This document shows positions 34,804-42,989 of a DNA stretch of 49,042 nt, one piece after another (the stretch's first letter is position 1; the number at the start of each line of letters is the position of its first letter). The translations under genes were made by a program, and so were the position numbers. The DNA is from JALCLA01 sp965653565 (GTDB lineage: Bacteria > Pseudomonadota > Gammaproteobacteria > Xanthomonadales > Xanthomonadaceae): NCBI GenBank assembly GCA_965653565.1, contig CBFHAI010000031.1:1-49042 (forward strand). The letters are read 5' to 3'. The notes beneath the pieces were generated by a model. That model did not search any database. It worked only from the letters and a program-made list of their open reading frames with translations, and was not told the DNA's origin.

Positions 34804-35831
34804 GGCGTTCGGTAGGGCTCGAAGGCCGGCGAGTAAAGTCGCTCGAAACCTTGCGCGCCGCGCAGCGTGAAAACCGCCGCGATCCGCCGCTGCTGCGCGA
34901 ATCGCATGCCATCATCGGGTCCGAGCACCGTCAATGCGGCGGCCAGGGCATCGGCCTGCATAGTCGTGTCGGCGATGACGGTGACGCCGGCTAGCGCGTG
35001 CTGCACCGGTTCGCCGGTGCGCGGGTCGATCGTGTGCGAATAACGGCGTCCGGCATGCTCGAAACCGACGCGGTAATCGCCGGAGCTTCCCGCCGATTCG
35101 TCGCGCAGCGCGATCACCAGGTCATAGATCGTTTCGCCGTGCTCGTCGGCGTTCGCCGGTTCGATCGCGATACGCCAGTCGGAACCGCCGGGCTTGCGTC
35201 CCTCGGCACGCATCTCGCCACCCAGTTCGATCAGGAAGGCTTCGACGCCGGTGTGCTTCAGCCGCGCCGCGATGCGGTCGATCGCGTGGCCCGGCCCGAG
35301 CGACGACACATCGATCGTCACGCCCCCGGGCTGCTTCACACGATGCGTGCCGCGATCGAGTTCGAGGCGCTGGAAACCGACACGTGCGCGCGCGTCGGAA
35401 ATCTCCGAAGCCGATGGCGGCTCGCGCCGCGCCGCTGCGCCGGGGCCGAAGCCCCACAGATCGACCAACGGCCCGACCGTCGGATCGTAGGCGCCGCCGG
35501 TGTCGCGCGCCAGGCTCGATGCATAGTCGAGCATGTCGAATAATTCCGCCGGCACCGTTTGCCACGACCCGGCCGGCGCGCGATTGAAACGGCTCAGCTC
35601 CGACGCCGGTTCCCAGGTGCTCATCTGTGCAACGACCGCATCGAGTTCATGCTCGATCGTGGCGCGCAGCTCGTCGGTTCTCGCGGGCGCCACGACGAGT
35701 TGCGCCGTCCAGGTGGTGCCCATGCTCGAGCCGCGCAGGACCTGGACACGCTCGCTCGATGCGCAGGCCGCGAGCGCGAGCGCCGCGGCCATTGCGAACA
35801 GAATTATCGGAAAAATTCGAATCGAAAACAT
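34800..35831 (-). CDS. apbE: FAD:protein FMN transferase
   Basis: 343 residues from M-F-S-I-R-I-F-P. A lipobox L-A-A-C puts lipidated C23 at the mature N-terminus, so it acts in the periplasm. ApbE motifs are G-S-S-M-G-T-T-W, D-P-T-V-G-P-L-V-D-L-W, L-I-E-L-G-G-E-M-R, H-T-I-D-P-R-T-G and D-T-T-M-Q-A-D-A-L. The enzyme cuts FAD and attaches FMN to Ser/Thr in D-x-x-(S/T)-G-A-(S/T) motifs of target proteins. The DUF2271 protein of the same operon has that motif and is the obvious target. Confidence 0.95.
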   Translation of the reverse strand: MFSIRIFPIILFAMAAALALAACASSERVQVLRGSSMGTTWTAQLVVAPARTDELRATIEHELDAVVAQMSTWEPASELSRFNRAPAGSWQTVPAELFDMLDYASSLARDTGGAYDPTVGPLVDLWGFGPGAAARREPPSASEISDARARVGFQRLELDRGTHRVKQPGGVTIDVSSLGPGHAIDRIAARLKHTGVEAFLIELGGEMRAEGRKPGGSDWRIAIEPANADEHGETIYDLVIALRDESAGSSGDYRVGFEHAGRRYSHTIDPRTGEPVQHALAGVTVIADTTMQADALAAALTVLGPDDGMRFAQQRRIAAVFTLRGAQGFERLYSPAFEPYRTP

Positions 35832-35897
35832 CGGCGGCAGATTGCGCGGTACGAACAAGGCTTGCAGGAATCCGCGCAACTGCCCGGCGAATGCGAT

Positions 35898-36710
35898 TTA
35901 TTGCGGCAATACTTCAAGCGTGGCGACGTAGTTCGCGCGGCGCTTGGTGGCGGGCGGCGTGAGGTTCTTGTCGTCCTCGACGCTGGCATTGAGCCAGTAC
36001 ATGCCGGCGTTCGGCCAAGTGATTTCGAACTTGCCGTCGGCGCCGGTGGTGACCTTCATTTCTTCCTGCGAGTCGCGATAGCGGGTGCCGCCGGCCGTCA
36101 CCGTGACCTCGACATTGGCGGCGGGCTTGCCATCGAGCAACAAGGCGAACGACGCGGCTTCGCCGGCGAACAGATCGTTCGGGTGCGTGATGGGCGAAAG
36201 TTCGAGGCCGCTGCCGGTCGGTGCGAGCGCCTGCGTGCCCGGCGTGCCGGCCGTGACGAAGGTTTCGACGCGGCCGGCCGATTGCACGACCTGCAGATTC
36301 TTGGCGTCCTTCGGCACTTCCTTCACGAACGTTTCCGCGTTGCCGCGCCAGCGCTTGGCTTCGCCGTTCTCTTCCCAGCTCGCGAACAGGCCGGCGTTGA
36401 TCAGCGCGAGGCGATACGTGCCGTTCTGCGTCAGTTCGACATCGAACACGCTGCGATAGTGGCCGGTGTGTCCGTTCTGCGGCTGCACCGCGCTGCCATC
36501 CGGCGCCGTGATCGCGAGCGCGTCCAGACGCAGCGGGACATGATTGAAATAGAACAGGTCGTTCGACACCGCGGCATCGACGGTGATCCAGCTGTTCTGC
36601 GGCAGCACGGTGGCCGACGGCATCAGCCAGGCCTTGTGGGCGAGCGCGGGCAGCGGCAGCGCAAGGGCAATGGCGATGGCGCAGGCGGTCAGGCGGTTGC
36701 GAAGTTTCAT
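35898..36710 (-). CDS. DUF4198 periplasmic protein with predicted N-terminal histidine
   Basis: 270 residues with a Sec signal peptide ending L-P-A-L-A; cleavage there leaves H25 as the first residue (H-K-A-W-L-M-P). DUF4198 proteins are beta-sandwich, metal-associated periplasmic proteins, and a free N-terminal histidine is a classic metal ligand, as in CopC and LPMO proteins. The C-terminal half looks like an Ig or carboxypeptidase-regulatory fold (V-T-V-T-A-G-G-T-R-Y, G-K-F-E-I-T-W-P-N-A-G-M-Y). It sits between the DUF2271 gene and apbE, suggesting a metal-handling role in the same process. Confidence 0.88.
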   Translation of the reverse strand: MKLRNRLTACAIAIALALPLPALAHKAWLMPSATVLPQNSWITVDAAVSNDLFYFNHVPLRLDALAITAPDGSAVQPQNGHTGHYRSVFDVELTQNGTYRLALINAGLFASWEENGEAKRWRGNAETFVKEVPKDAKNLQVVQSAGRVETFVTAGTPGTQALAPTGSGLELSPITHPNDLFAGEAASFALLLDGKPAANVEVTVTAGGTRYRDSQEEMKVTTGADGKFEITWPNAGMYWLNASVEDDKNLTPPATKRRANYVATLEVLPQ

Positions 36711-36740
36711 GGCGGACCTCGAAATGTTGGAAGCGGAAAA

Positions 36741-37304
36741 TCAGGGAGTCAGCGCGAGCGTAATTTTTCCAAGTTCGCTCTTGCCTTGGGCATCGAGCGA
36801 TTGCGCGGCCGCGGCCGGCCACGCGAAAGGAATCTTCAGCAATTCACGGCCGCCGACTTCGCGTGCCGCTTCAACGACCAGGCGATAGTTGCCCGGTGCG
36901 AGATCTTTCAGGCGTGCGTCGCCGGCGTCGATCGCGATGTCGTGCGAGCCGACCGGCCGGGTCGCGCCGGTCACGCCGTCGATCGGCATGGTCTGGCTGC
37001 GGCCGCTGCGGCGCCACCACTGGCGCAGGTCCGGCAGCCATTTGGTGCCGCTCTCACCGCCGCCGCCTTCCTGTGCCGGCTTCTTGTCGCCGGGCTTTTT
37101 CTCACGCGGCTTCGCGCGTTCGAGCTGATACCAGACGGCCAGGTTCGATGCGACCGTGCTGTCGTCGCGTTCCACCCAAACCGCCACATAAGGGCGGTGA
37201 TACTCGGCCACGTCGAGCTGCGGAATTTCGACGCTCACCTTCATGCCGGCCGACAGGCAGACGGCGGGCAGGGCCAACAGGATCAGCGGAACGATGCGTT
37301 TCAT
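36741..37304 (-). CDS. DUF2271 periplasmic protein, predicted FMN carrier
   Basis: 187 residues with a signal peptide (M-K-R-I-V-P-L-I-L-L-A-L, cleavage near C-L-S-A-G). A beta-rich body begins V-S-V-E-I-P-Q-L and P-Y-V-A-V-W-V-E-R-D. After a Lys/Glu/Gly-rich loop comes W-L-P-D-L-R-Q-W-W-R and then D-G-V-T-G-A-T-R-P (residues 109-117; bases 36960-36980 encode the seven-residue core). That core fits the ApbE flavinylation motif exactly, with T115 as the expected FMN attachment site. It would be a periplasmic one- or two-electron carrier. The start is set by the signal peptide. Confidence 0.9.
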   Translation of the reverse strand: MKRIVPLILLALPAVCLSAGMKVSVEIPQLDVAEYHRPYVAVWVERDDSTVASNLAVWYQLERAKPREKKPGDKKPAQEGGGGESGTKWLPDLRQWWRRSGRSQTMPIDGVTGATRPVGSHDIAIDAGDARLKDLAPGNYRLVVEAAREVGGRELLKIPFAWPAAAAQSLDAQGKSELGKITLALTP

Positions 37305-37327
37305 GCGCGGGATTTCCGATAAGAAAG

Positions 37328-37972
37328 TCAGTGAACCAGCAACAGGGCGAGCAACAGCGGAGCCAGCAGTCCGGCGCCTACCATCGGCCACGTCATCGAG
37401 CGTTGGCGGGCGTGCATCTGCAACAGGAACAAACCGGTGAGGCAGAACACCAGGCACGCGACGGCGAAAAGATCGATGAACCAGGTCCACGCGGCGCCGG
37501 CGTTGCGGCCTTTGTGCAGATCGTTGAAATAGGAAATCCAGCCGCGGTCGGTTTCTTCCGACTCGATCGCGCCGCTGGTCAGGTCGATCGCCATCCAGCC
37601 ATCGCCGCCCGGACGCGGCAGCGCGACGTAGATCTCGTCGCTCGACCATTCGCCTTCGCGTGCGCCCACGTGCACATCGATTTCCTGCGCGATCCAGTCG
37701 CGCAGATCCGGCGGCAGCGGCGCATTGCCTTCGATTTGCCGCGCGCTCGCCGCGAGCGTTTCGAGCATCGCGGGCGGCAATTGCGCGGTGCGGGTTTGCA
37801 CGTGCGGCTCGGCGCCGATCTGCGAAGCATGATTGAGCGTGATGCCGGTGACGCTGAAAACCAGCATGCCGATCAGGCACAGCGCGGAACTGATCCAGTG
37901 CCATTGATGCAGGGTCTTGAGCCAGTAGGCGCGACGCCGCGGGTCGCCCGTCCGAGGCGCCGGCGCGCTCAT
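37328..37972 (-). CDS. PepSY-associated transmembrane protein, predicted haem-binding
   Basis: 214 residues from M-S-A-P-A-P. Three transmembrane helices are predicted (about 27-47, 163-185 and 196-213) with one periplasmic domain of about 110 residues between the first two. Histidines bracket helix 1 (H22/H25 in L-H-Q-W-H-W and H48 in L-N-H-A-S) and helix 2 (H153 in D-L-H-K-G and H187 in Q-M-H-A-R). These positions could ligate two b-type haems across the membrane, as in FoxB-type siderophore reductases. It lies between piuC and the DUF2271 gene, consistent with transmembrane electron transfer. Confidence 0.88.
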   Translation of the reverse strand: MSAPAPRTGDPRRRAYWLKTLHQWHWISSALCLIGMLVFSVTGITLNHASQIGAEPHVQTRTAQLPPAMLETLAASARQIEGNAPLPPDLRDWIAQEIDVHVGAREGEWSSDEIYVALPRPGGDGWMAIDLTSGAIESEETDRGWISYFNDLHKGRNAGAAWTWFIDLFAVACLVFCLTGLFLLQMHARQRSMTWPMVGAGLLAPLLLALLLVH

Positions 37973-38002
37973 GCGCAAGGCCTCGCGCGCAAACCGCTCA
38001 TC

Positions 38003-38692
38003 TCAGGTGTCCGCCCAGCGCCGCAGCAGGTTGTGATAGACATTGGTCAGTTGCAGCAGCGCCGGATGCTCGGGCTGCGCCTGCGTCATGCGGCGGATGC
38101 CGACGTCCAGATCGAACAGCAGGCGGCGTTCGCCGTCGTCGCGCAGCAGGCTCTGGATCCAGAAGAAACTCGCGATGCGCGCGCCGCGCGTCACCGCCGT
38201 CACCTGATGCAGGCTGGTGCCCGGATAGATCACCATGTCGCCCGCCGGCAGCTTCACGCGCTGCGTGCCGTAGGTGTCTTCGATCACCAGTTCGCCGCCG
38301 TCGTATTCGTCCGGCGCGCTCAGGAACAGCGTCGCGGAAATATCGGTGCGGATCGGTTCGGCGCGCTGGCCCGAACTGCGGTCGTAGCGCACCGCATTGT
38401 CGACATGGAAACCGAAAGACTGTCCGCCGCTGTAGCGATTGAACAGCGGCGGATAGATGCGGCGCGGCAAGGCGGCCGCGAAGAAGGTCGAATTCTTCGA
38501 CAGCGCATCGAGCACCAGCGCGCCCAGTTCGCGCGCGATCGGATCGTTCTCGGCCAGTTGCTGATTGTCTTTCGCCCTGGCCGATTGATAGCCGGCGGTC
38601 TGGCGGCCGTCGGCCCACGCGGCCGCGCCGAGCCGGCCGCGACATTGCGCGACCTGCTCGGGCGACAACACGTTGGGAATGTGCAGCAACAT
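38003..38692 (-). CDS. piuC: PKHD-type Fe2+/2-oxoglutarate hydroxylase PiuC
   Basis: 229 residues from M-L-L-H-I-P-N-V-L-S. The double-stranded beta-helix iron site is visible as H96-V-D98 (F-G-F-H-V-D-N) and H162 (S-L-H-Q-V), and R172 in R-G-A-R-I-A-S is the likely 2-oxoglutarate ligand. PiuC/YbiX genes commonly follow Fiu/PiuA receptors, as here, and are iron-regulated; the substrate is unknown. The ATG overlaps the receptor stop by one base (TGATG). Confidence 0.93.
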   Translation of the reverse strand: MLLHIPNVLSPEQVAQCRGRLGAAAWADGRQTAGYQSARAKDNQQLAENDPIARELGALVLDALSKNSTFFAAALPRRIYPPLFNRYSGGQSFGFHVDNAVRYDRSSGQRAEPIRTDISATLFLSAPDEYDGGELVIEDTYGTQRVKLPAGDMVIYPGTSLHQVTAVTRGARIASFFWIQSLLRDDGERRLLFDLDVGIRRMTQAQPEHPALLQLTNVYHNLLRRWADT

Positions 38693-41019
38693 CAGAACGT
38701 GTAGCTCGCGGTCAGCACGAAGGTGCGCGTGTCGCCGGGCGTGGCCCAGCCGTTGTTGCGCGGACGGGTGTAGTACTCCTTGTCCGTCAGGTTGGTGGCA
38801 TTGAGCTGCAGGCTCAGGTCGCGCGTGATGCGATAGTTCACCATCGCGCGATGCGTGACATAGCCCGGCGCCGTCACCAGCGGGCCGTCGACGTTGCTCG
38901 ACGAGTGCTGCGTCAGATACACCTCGCCGAGGTAGTTCGCGCCGTAGCCGACCTGCCACTGGCTCGACAGATCGTACGTTGTCCACAGTCCGAACGAATG
39001 CTCCGGCGTGTTGAGCAGCGGGTCGCCGGCGGTGTAGTCGCGGCCCTGGCCGGCGTCAAATTCGGACGCGCCCTGCAGCACTTCGCTCTCGAGATAGGCG
39101 TAGTTGGCGTACACCATCCAGTTGTCGCGGATGCGGCCCGAGGCGCCGAGAATCAGCCCGTCGACGCGCGCTTCGCCGTCGAGCTGCTGCTCTTCGGAAA
39201 CGTTGTCGGGATTGTTCGGATCGGCAACGCGGTAGTCCTTGCGATCGTTGCGGAACGCTGCCGCGGTGAGCGACAGGCGGCCGGCGTACAGATCCCACTT
39301 CGCACCCAGTTCGGTGACGACGGCGGTTTCCGGGTCGAGGTTGCAATTGTTGGTGCCGGTGGTCGAACCGATCGTGCACGAGCCGTTCACCGAGGCCTTC
39401 GACGGCGTTTTCGAATTGCCGTGCGAGAGGTAGTAGCTGGTGTCGGCGGTCGGTTTGAAGACCAGGCCGCCGCGATAGGAGAACAGGTTGTCGTCGTTGA
39501 TCGCCTCGGGCCCGAAGGTGATGCCGCCGCCGTTCGCCGGCGTGGCGATGGTGTCGGTGCGATGCGAACCTTCATTGCGCTCGTAACGGGCGCCCAGATT
39601 GAGCTGCCACTGCTCGCTGAACTTCAGCGTATCGAGCGCGTACACCGCGCGATTGTCGACTTCGCCGCGCTGCTGGGCGGACGGGATGAAGTTGATCGGG
39701 CCGGTGTAGAGCGTGTCGGGGTTGAACAGGTTGGCGATCGGCAGCACCGCGGGAGTGCCGTCGGCGTTGCGCAGCACGTTGCCGGTGAGCAGTTCGTATT
39801 TTTCGTGCGAGAGCGAGAAGCCGGCGGCCAGATCGTGCTGGATCGGGCCAGTAAAGAACGTGCCGACGAAATCGGTCTGGTTGACAGTGATTTCGTTGAG
39901 CGTGTCGCGCGTGTTGCCGCGCGGACCGCTCGGCTGGTACTGGCCGGGCAGCAAATCGAACTCGCCGATGTTGGTTACGTTGTAGTGACAGATGCCGCCG
40001 TTCGCCGGGTTGATCGCACCCGGCAGGCAGTAGCTGCCTTGCGGCGGATCGACGATCAGGTATTGCTCGATCTGCGAATGGCGCGTCTGGTTGACCACCG
40101 AGAAGGCTTCGTCGAAGCGATGTTCGATGCGCGCGGTGAACTGGTCGACTTCGTTTTCCTGCGTATCGACGTTGCGGTAGCCGAAGTAGGTCGACGGATC
40201 GACGCCCGGCAGCGGCGCGCCGTTGAAATAGGGCACACCGTATTGCGGGATGTTGTCGTCTTCCTGGTGCAGGTAGGACAGGCTGACCGTGGTGTCGGTG
40301 CCCAGCCCGAAGGCGAGCGACGGCGCGATGCCCCAGCGCTCGAATTCTTCGACGTCGCGGCCAGGCGCGTCGTTGTGATGCGCCATGGCGTTGATGCGGA
40401 ACGCGCTGGTTTCGCCGAAACGCGAGTTCGAGTCAACGGTGACGCGACCGTAGGCATCCGTGCCGACGCCGGCCTGCACGCGATGCAGTTCCTGTTCGCG
40501 CGCGACCTTGCTCACCAGATTGATCGTGCCGCCCACCGCGCCGGCGCCCGACTGCACCGAGTTGGCGCCGTTGATCACTTCCACCGTTTCGAGGTTGAAG
40601 GTGTCCGAGCGTGTGTACTGGGCGCTGTCGCGCATGCCGTCGACGGTGATGTCGTTGTTGGCGCTGAAGCCGCGCAGATTGATGCTGTCGCCGAAGCCGC
40701 CGCCGCCTTCGCCGGCGCCGAAGGTGATGCCGGGCAGCGTGCTCAGCACGTCGCGCAGGTTCAGCAGGTTCTGGCCTTCGATCACTTCGGTGGGAACCTG
40801 GGTGATGGTCTGCGGCGTGTCGAGCAGCGGCTGGGTGTACTTGGGCGACTGCGGCTTGGGCATCGGCGTGGCTTCGACGGTCATGCCGTCGAGCGTGCGG
40901 GCGTCGTCGAGCGACGGCGCGGGCGCCGCGGCGGCGGCCAGCGAAAGCGATCCGAAAGCGGCGGCGATACTGCTGACGAGCAGGGTCTGGCGGGGGGTGC
41001 GGGGCGAGGACATGGACAT
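38692..41019 (-). CDS. TonB-dependent catecholate siderophore receptor, Fiu/PiuA-like
   Basis: 775 residues from M-S-M-S-S-P (a second ATG at 41013 is possible). A signal peptide ends around residues 30-35. The plug follows a TonB-box-like stretch (T-V-E-A-T-P-M-P) and has L-P-G-I-T-F-G-A-G-E-G and the N-L-R-G-F-S motif. The barrel runs to a terminal phenylalanine (S-Y-T-F), as outer-membrane proteins do. G-R-D-V-E-E-F-E-R-W-G-I-A-P-S-L-A-F-G matches E. coli Fiu closely. Cysteine pairs in extracellular loops fit this subfamily. It imports ferric catecholates. A Fur-box-like palindrome is 54 bases upstream. Confidence 0.95.
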   Translation of the reverse strand: MSMSSPRTPRQTLLVSSIAAAFGSLSLAAAAAPAPSLDDARTLDGMTVEATPMPKPQSPKYTQPLLDTPQTITQVPTEVIEGQNLLNLRDVLSTLPGITFGAGEGGGGFGDSINLRGFSANNDITVDGMRDSAQYTRSDTFNLETVEVINGANSVQSGAGAVGGTINLVSKVAREQELHRVQAGVGTDAYGRVTVDSNSRFGETSAFRINAMAHHNDAPGRDVEEFERWGIAPSLAFGLGTDTTVSLSYLHQEDDNIPQYGVPYFNGAPLPGVDPSTYFGYRNVDTQENEVDQFTARIEHRFDEAFSVVNQTRHSQIEQYLIVDPPQGSYCLPGAINPANGGICHYNVTNIGEFDLLPGQYQPSGPRGNTRDTLNEITVNQTDFVGTFFTGPIQHDLAAGFSLSHEKYELLTGNVLRNADGTPAVLPIANLFNPDTLYTGPINFIPSAQQRGEVDNRAVYALDTLKFSEQWQLNLGARYERNEGSHRTDTIATPANGGGITFGPEAINDDNLFSYRGGLVFKPTADTSYYLSHGNSKTPSKASVNGSCTIGSTTGTNNCNLDPETAVVTELGAKWDLYAGRLSLTAAAFRNDRKDYRVADPNNPDNVSEEQQLDGEARVDGLILGASGRIRDNWMVYANYAYLESEVLQGASEFDAGQGRDYTAGDPLLNTPEHSFGLWTTYDLSSQWQVGYGANYLGEVYLTQHSSSNVDGPLVTAPGYVTHRAMVNYRITRDLSLQLNATNLTDKEYYTRPRNNGWATPGDTRTFVLTASYTF

Positions 41020-41072
41020 CTCGGTGGTTTTATTGGAGTCGTGAGCGCGCCGAGGTGCCGATGGGTGCCTGC

Positions 41073-41097
41073 GCAAATAAGAATAAATCTTATTTGC
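41073..41097 (-). promoter_or_regulatory. Fur box
   Basis: GCAAATAAG (41073-41081) and CTTATTTGC (41089-41097) are perfect inverted arms around AATAAAT. The central 19 bases, AATAAGAATAAATCTTATT, closely match the Fur operator form AATGAGAAT-N-ATTCTCATT. The site lies 54-78 bases before the TonB-receptor ATG, where it could cover the promoter. It also lies in the gap shared with the divergent tamA. Confidence 0.85.
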
Positions 41098-41186
41098 ATC
41101 GTTCAGCGGACGCAAGCGTCGCCTCGGCCCGCCGGCCTCCCGATCGGGCTTAATGCCCGCTTCACCGGGATGGTGGGAGCTGCGGT

Positions 41187-41192
41187 TATCCT
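41187..41192 (+). promoter_or_regulatory. possible -10 element (TATCCT) of tamA
   Basis: TATCCT lies 27 bases before the tamA ATG. The same hexamer occurs before tatA (25640-25645) and before the YbaY-like gene (46847-46852), so it may be a preferred -10 form in this genome. No clear -35. Confidence 0.4.
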
Positions 41193-41219
41193 CGAAGCCG
41201 AATCAGCCCCAGGCACACG

Positions 41220-42989
41220 ATGCTGCTCCAGCTCGCGACCCCAGCACGAAGCCGCGTCCTTGCCTGTGCGCTGCTGGCGATACCGCCGGCCTTGGGCGCC
41301 GAACCGCTGCGCGCGGTGCTGGTGCGCGGGATCGAAGGCGACGAGCGCGCCAACGTGCTGCAGTCGCTATCGGTGCGGCGCTTGCCGAAGGCCGATCGGG
41401 CCGATCTGAGCGAGGGACGGCTGTCCTACCTGCTGCGCGCCGCCGACGAGGAAGTGCGCGAGGCGCTGCGGCCGTATGGTTATTACGAGCCGAAGGTGGA
41501 GTCGGAGGTCAGCCGGGATGCGCGCGGCATCACCGTCACCTTCACCGTCACGCCCGGCGAACCGGTGACGGTGACCTCGGCCGAAATCGCGATGAACGGT
41601 CCGGCGCAGCGCGATGCCGCCGTGCTCAAGACCTTGCGCGCCTTCGAGCCGCGTGTCGGCGCGCGGCTCGACCATCGGTTGTACGAAGCCAGCAAGCTCG
41701 CCGTGCAGCGCCGCCTGATCGAACGCGGTTACTTCGATGCCGATCTGCTCGAACACCGAATCGAGGTGCGCCAGCGCGAACGCGCGGCGGCGCTGAAACT
41801 GCGCTGGGAGAGCGGCCAGCGCTACCGTTTCGGCGAGGTGCACATCGAAGGCGCGCAGGTGCGCACCGAGCTGCTGGAGCAGAGCATCCCGTTCGAAACC
41901 GGCAAACCCTACCACCAGCGCGAACTGCTGGCGCTGCATCAGCGGCTCACCGATCTGGATTATTTCGGCTACATCGATGTGCGGCCCGATCCCGAAACCG
42001 CGCAAGGCGATCTGGTGCCGGTGATGGTGGCCGTCACGCCCGGCAAGCGCAGCGTTTACACCGCCGGCGTCAGTTATGGCACCGACTCGGGCGGCGGCGT
42101 GCAGCTCGGGCTCGAGCGGCGCTGGGTCAACGATCGCGGCCACAAGCTCGGTGCGCAGATCGACTATGCGCAGCGGCGCAAGAGTTTCGGCGTGCTGTAT
42201 CGCATCCCTGCGTTCGAGTGGGCCGAAGGCTGGTATGCGTTCGGCGTGAATCGGCGCGAAGAGGAGAGCGAATTCGTCGAATCGCGCATCAGCGAAATCG
42301 TCGCGCAACGCACCGGCCGTTTGCGTGGCTGGAATCTGGGCCTGTCGATGCACGTGCTCGAAGAGGATTTCGTGCTCGGCCACGATCCCGTCGTCGGCCG
42401 CGGCTCGGCGCAACTGGTCTATCCGGCGCTCAGCGCCGAACGCAAGGAATCCGACGACACGCTGTATCCGACGCGCGGGTATCTGTTGCGCGGCGAGGTC
42501 AAGATCGGCGCCAAGGCGATCGGGTCGGAAACCGATTTCGGCCAGTTGCTGATCGATACCAAATGGATTCGCAGCCTGGGTGCGAGCAACCGCTTGCTGC
42601 TGCGCGGACAGATCGGCCGCACCTTCACCGACGAATTCGACGAGCTGCCGCCGTCGCTGCGCTTCTACGCCGGCGGCGATCGCAGCATCCGCGGTTATGG
42701 TTATCAGGAAGTCGGCCCGCGCGTCGAGGGCCAGGTGATCGGTGGCAAGAATCTGATCACCGGCAGCGTCGAGTTCGAGCACATGTTCAGCGAGGAATGG
42801 GGCGGCGCGGTGTTCGTCGACGCCGGCGATGCCTTCAGCGAGGCCGACGAATTCCGCGCGCATTCCGGTGTCGGCGTCGGCGTGCGCTGGCGCTCGCCGG
42901 TGGGCCTAGTGCGCGTCGACATCGCGCACGGCATCGACGATGCGGAAAACGCGGTGCAGTTCCACATCAACATCGGGCCCGACCTGTGA
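41220..42989 (+). CDS. tamA: translocation and assembly module outer-membrane protein TamA
   Basis: 589 residues. A signal peptide ends P-A-L-G-A-E. Three POTRA-like domains (about 30-265) follow, including G-Y-Y-E-P-K-V and R-G-Y-F-D-A-D-L. The C-terminal Omp85 barrel has the conserved F-Y-A-G-G-D-R-S-I-R-G-Y-G-Y and G-G-A-V-F-V-D-A-G-D-A-F. TamA works with TamB to place certain outer-membrane proteins or move lipids across the periplasm. Its stop overlaps the tamB GTG start. It is divergent from the iron cluster. Confidence 0.95.
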   Translation: MLLQLATPARSRVLACALLAIPPALGAEPLRAVLVRGIEGDERANVLQSLSVRRLPKADRADLSEGRLSYLLRAADEEVREALRPYGYYEPKVESEVSRDARGITVTFTVTPGEPVTVTSAEIAMNGPAQRDAAVLKTLRAFEPRVGARLDHRLYEASKLAVQRRLIERGYFDADLLEHRIEVRQRERAAALKLRWESGQRYRFGEVHIEGAQVRTELLEQSIPFETGKPYHQRELLALHQRLTDLDYFGYIDVRPDPETAQGDLVPVMVAVTPGKRSVYTAGVSYGTDSGGGVQLGLERRWVNDRGHKLGAQIDYAQRRKSFGVLYRIPAFEWAEGWYAFGVNRREEESEFVESRISEIVAQRTGRLRGWNLGLSMHVLEEDFVLGHDPVVGRGSAQLVYPALSAERKESDDTLYPTRGYLLRGEVKIGAKAIGSETDFGQLLIDTKWIRSLGASNRLLLRGQIGRTFTDEFDELPPSLRFYAGGDRSIRGYGYQEVGPRVEGQVIGGKNLITGSVEFEHMFSEEWGGAVFVDAGDAFSEADEFRAHSGVGVGVRWRSPVGLVRVDIAHGIDDAENAVQFHINIGPDL

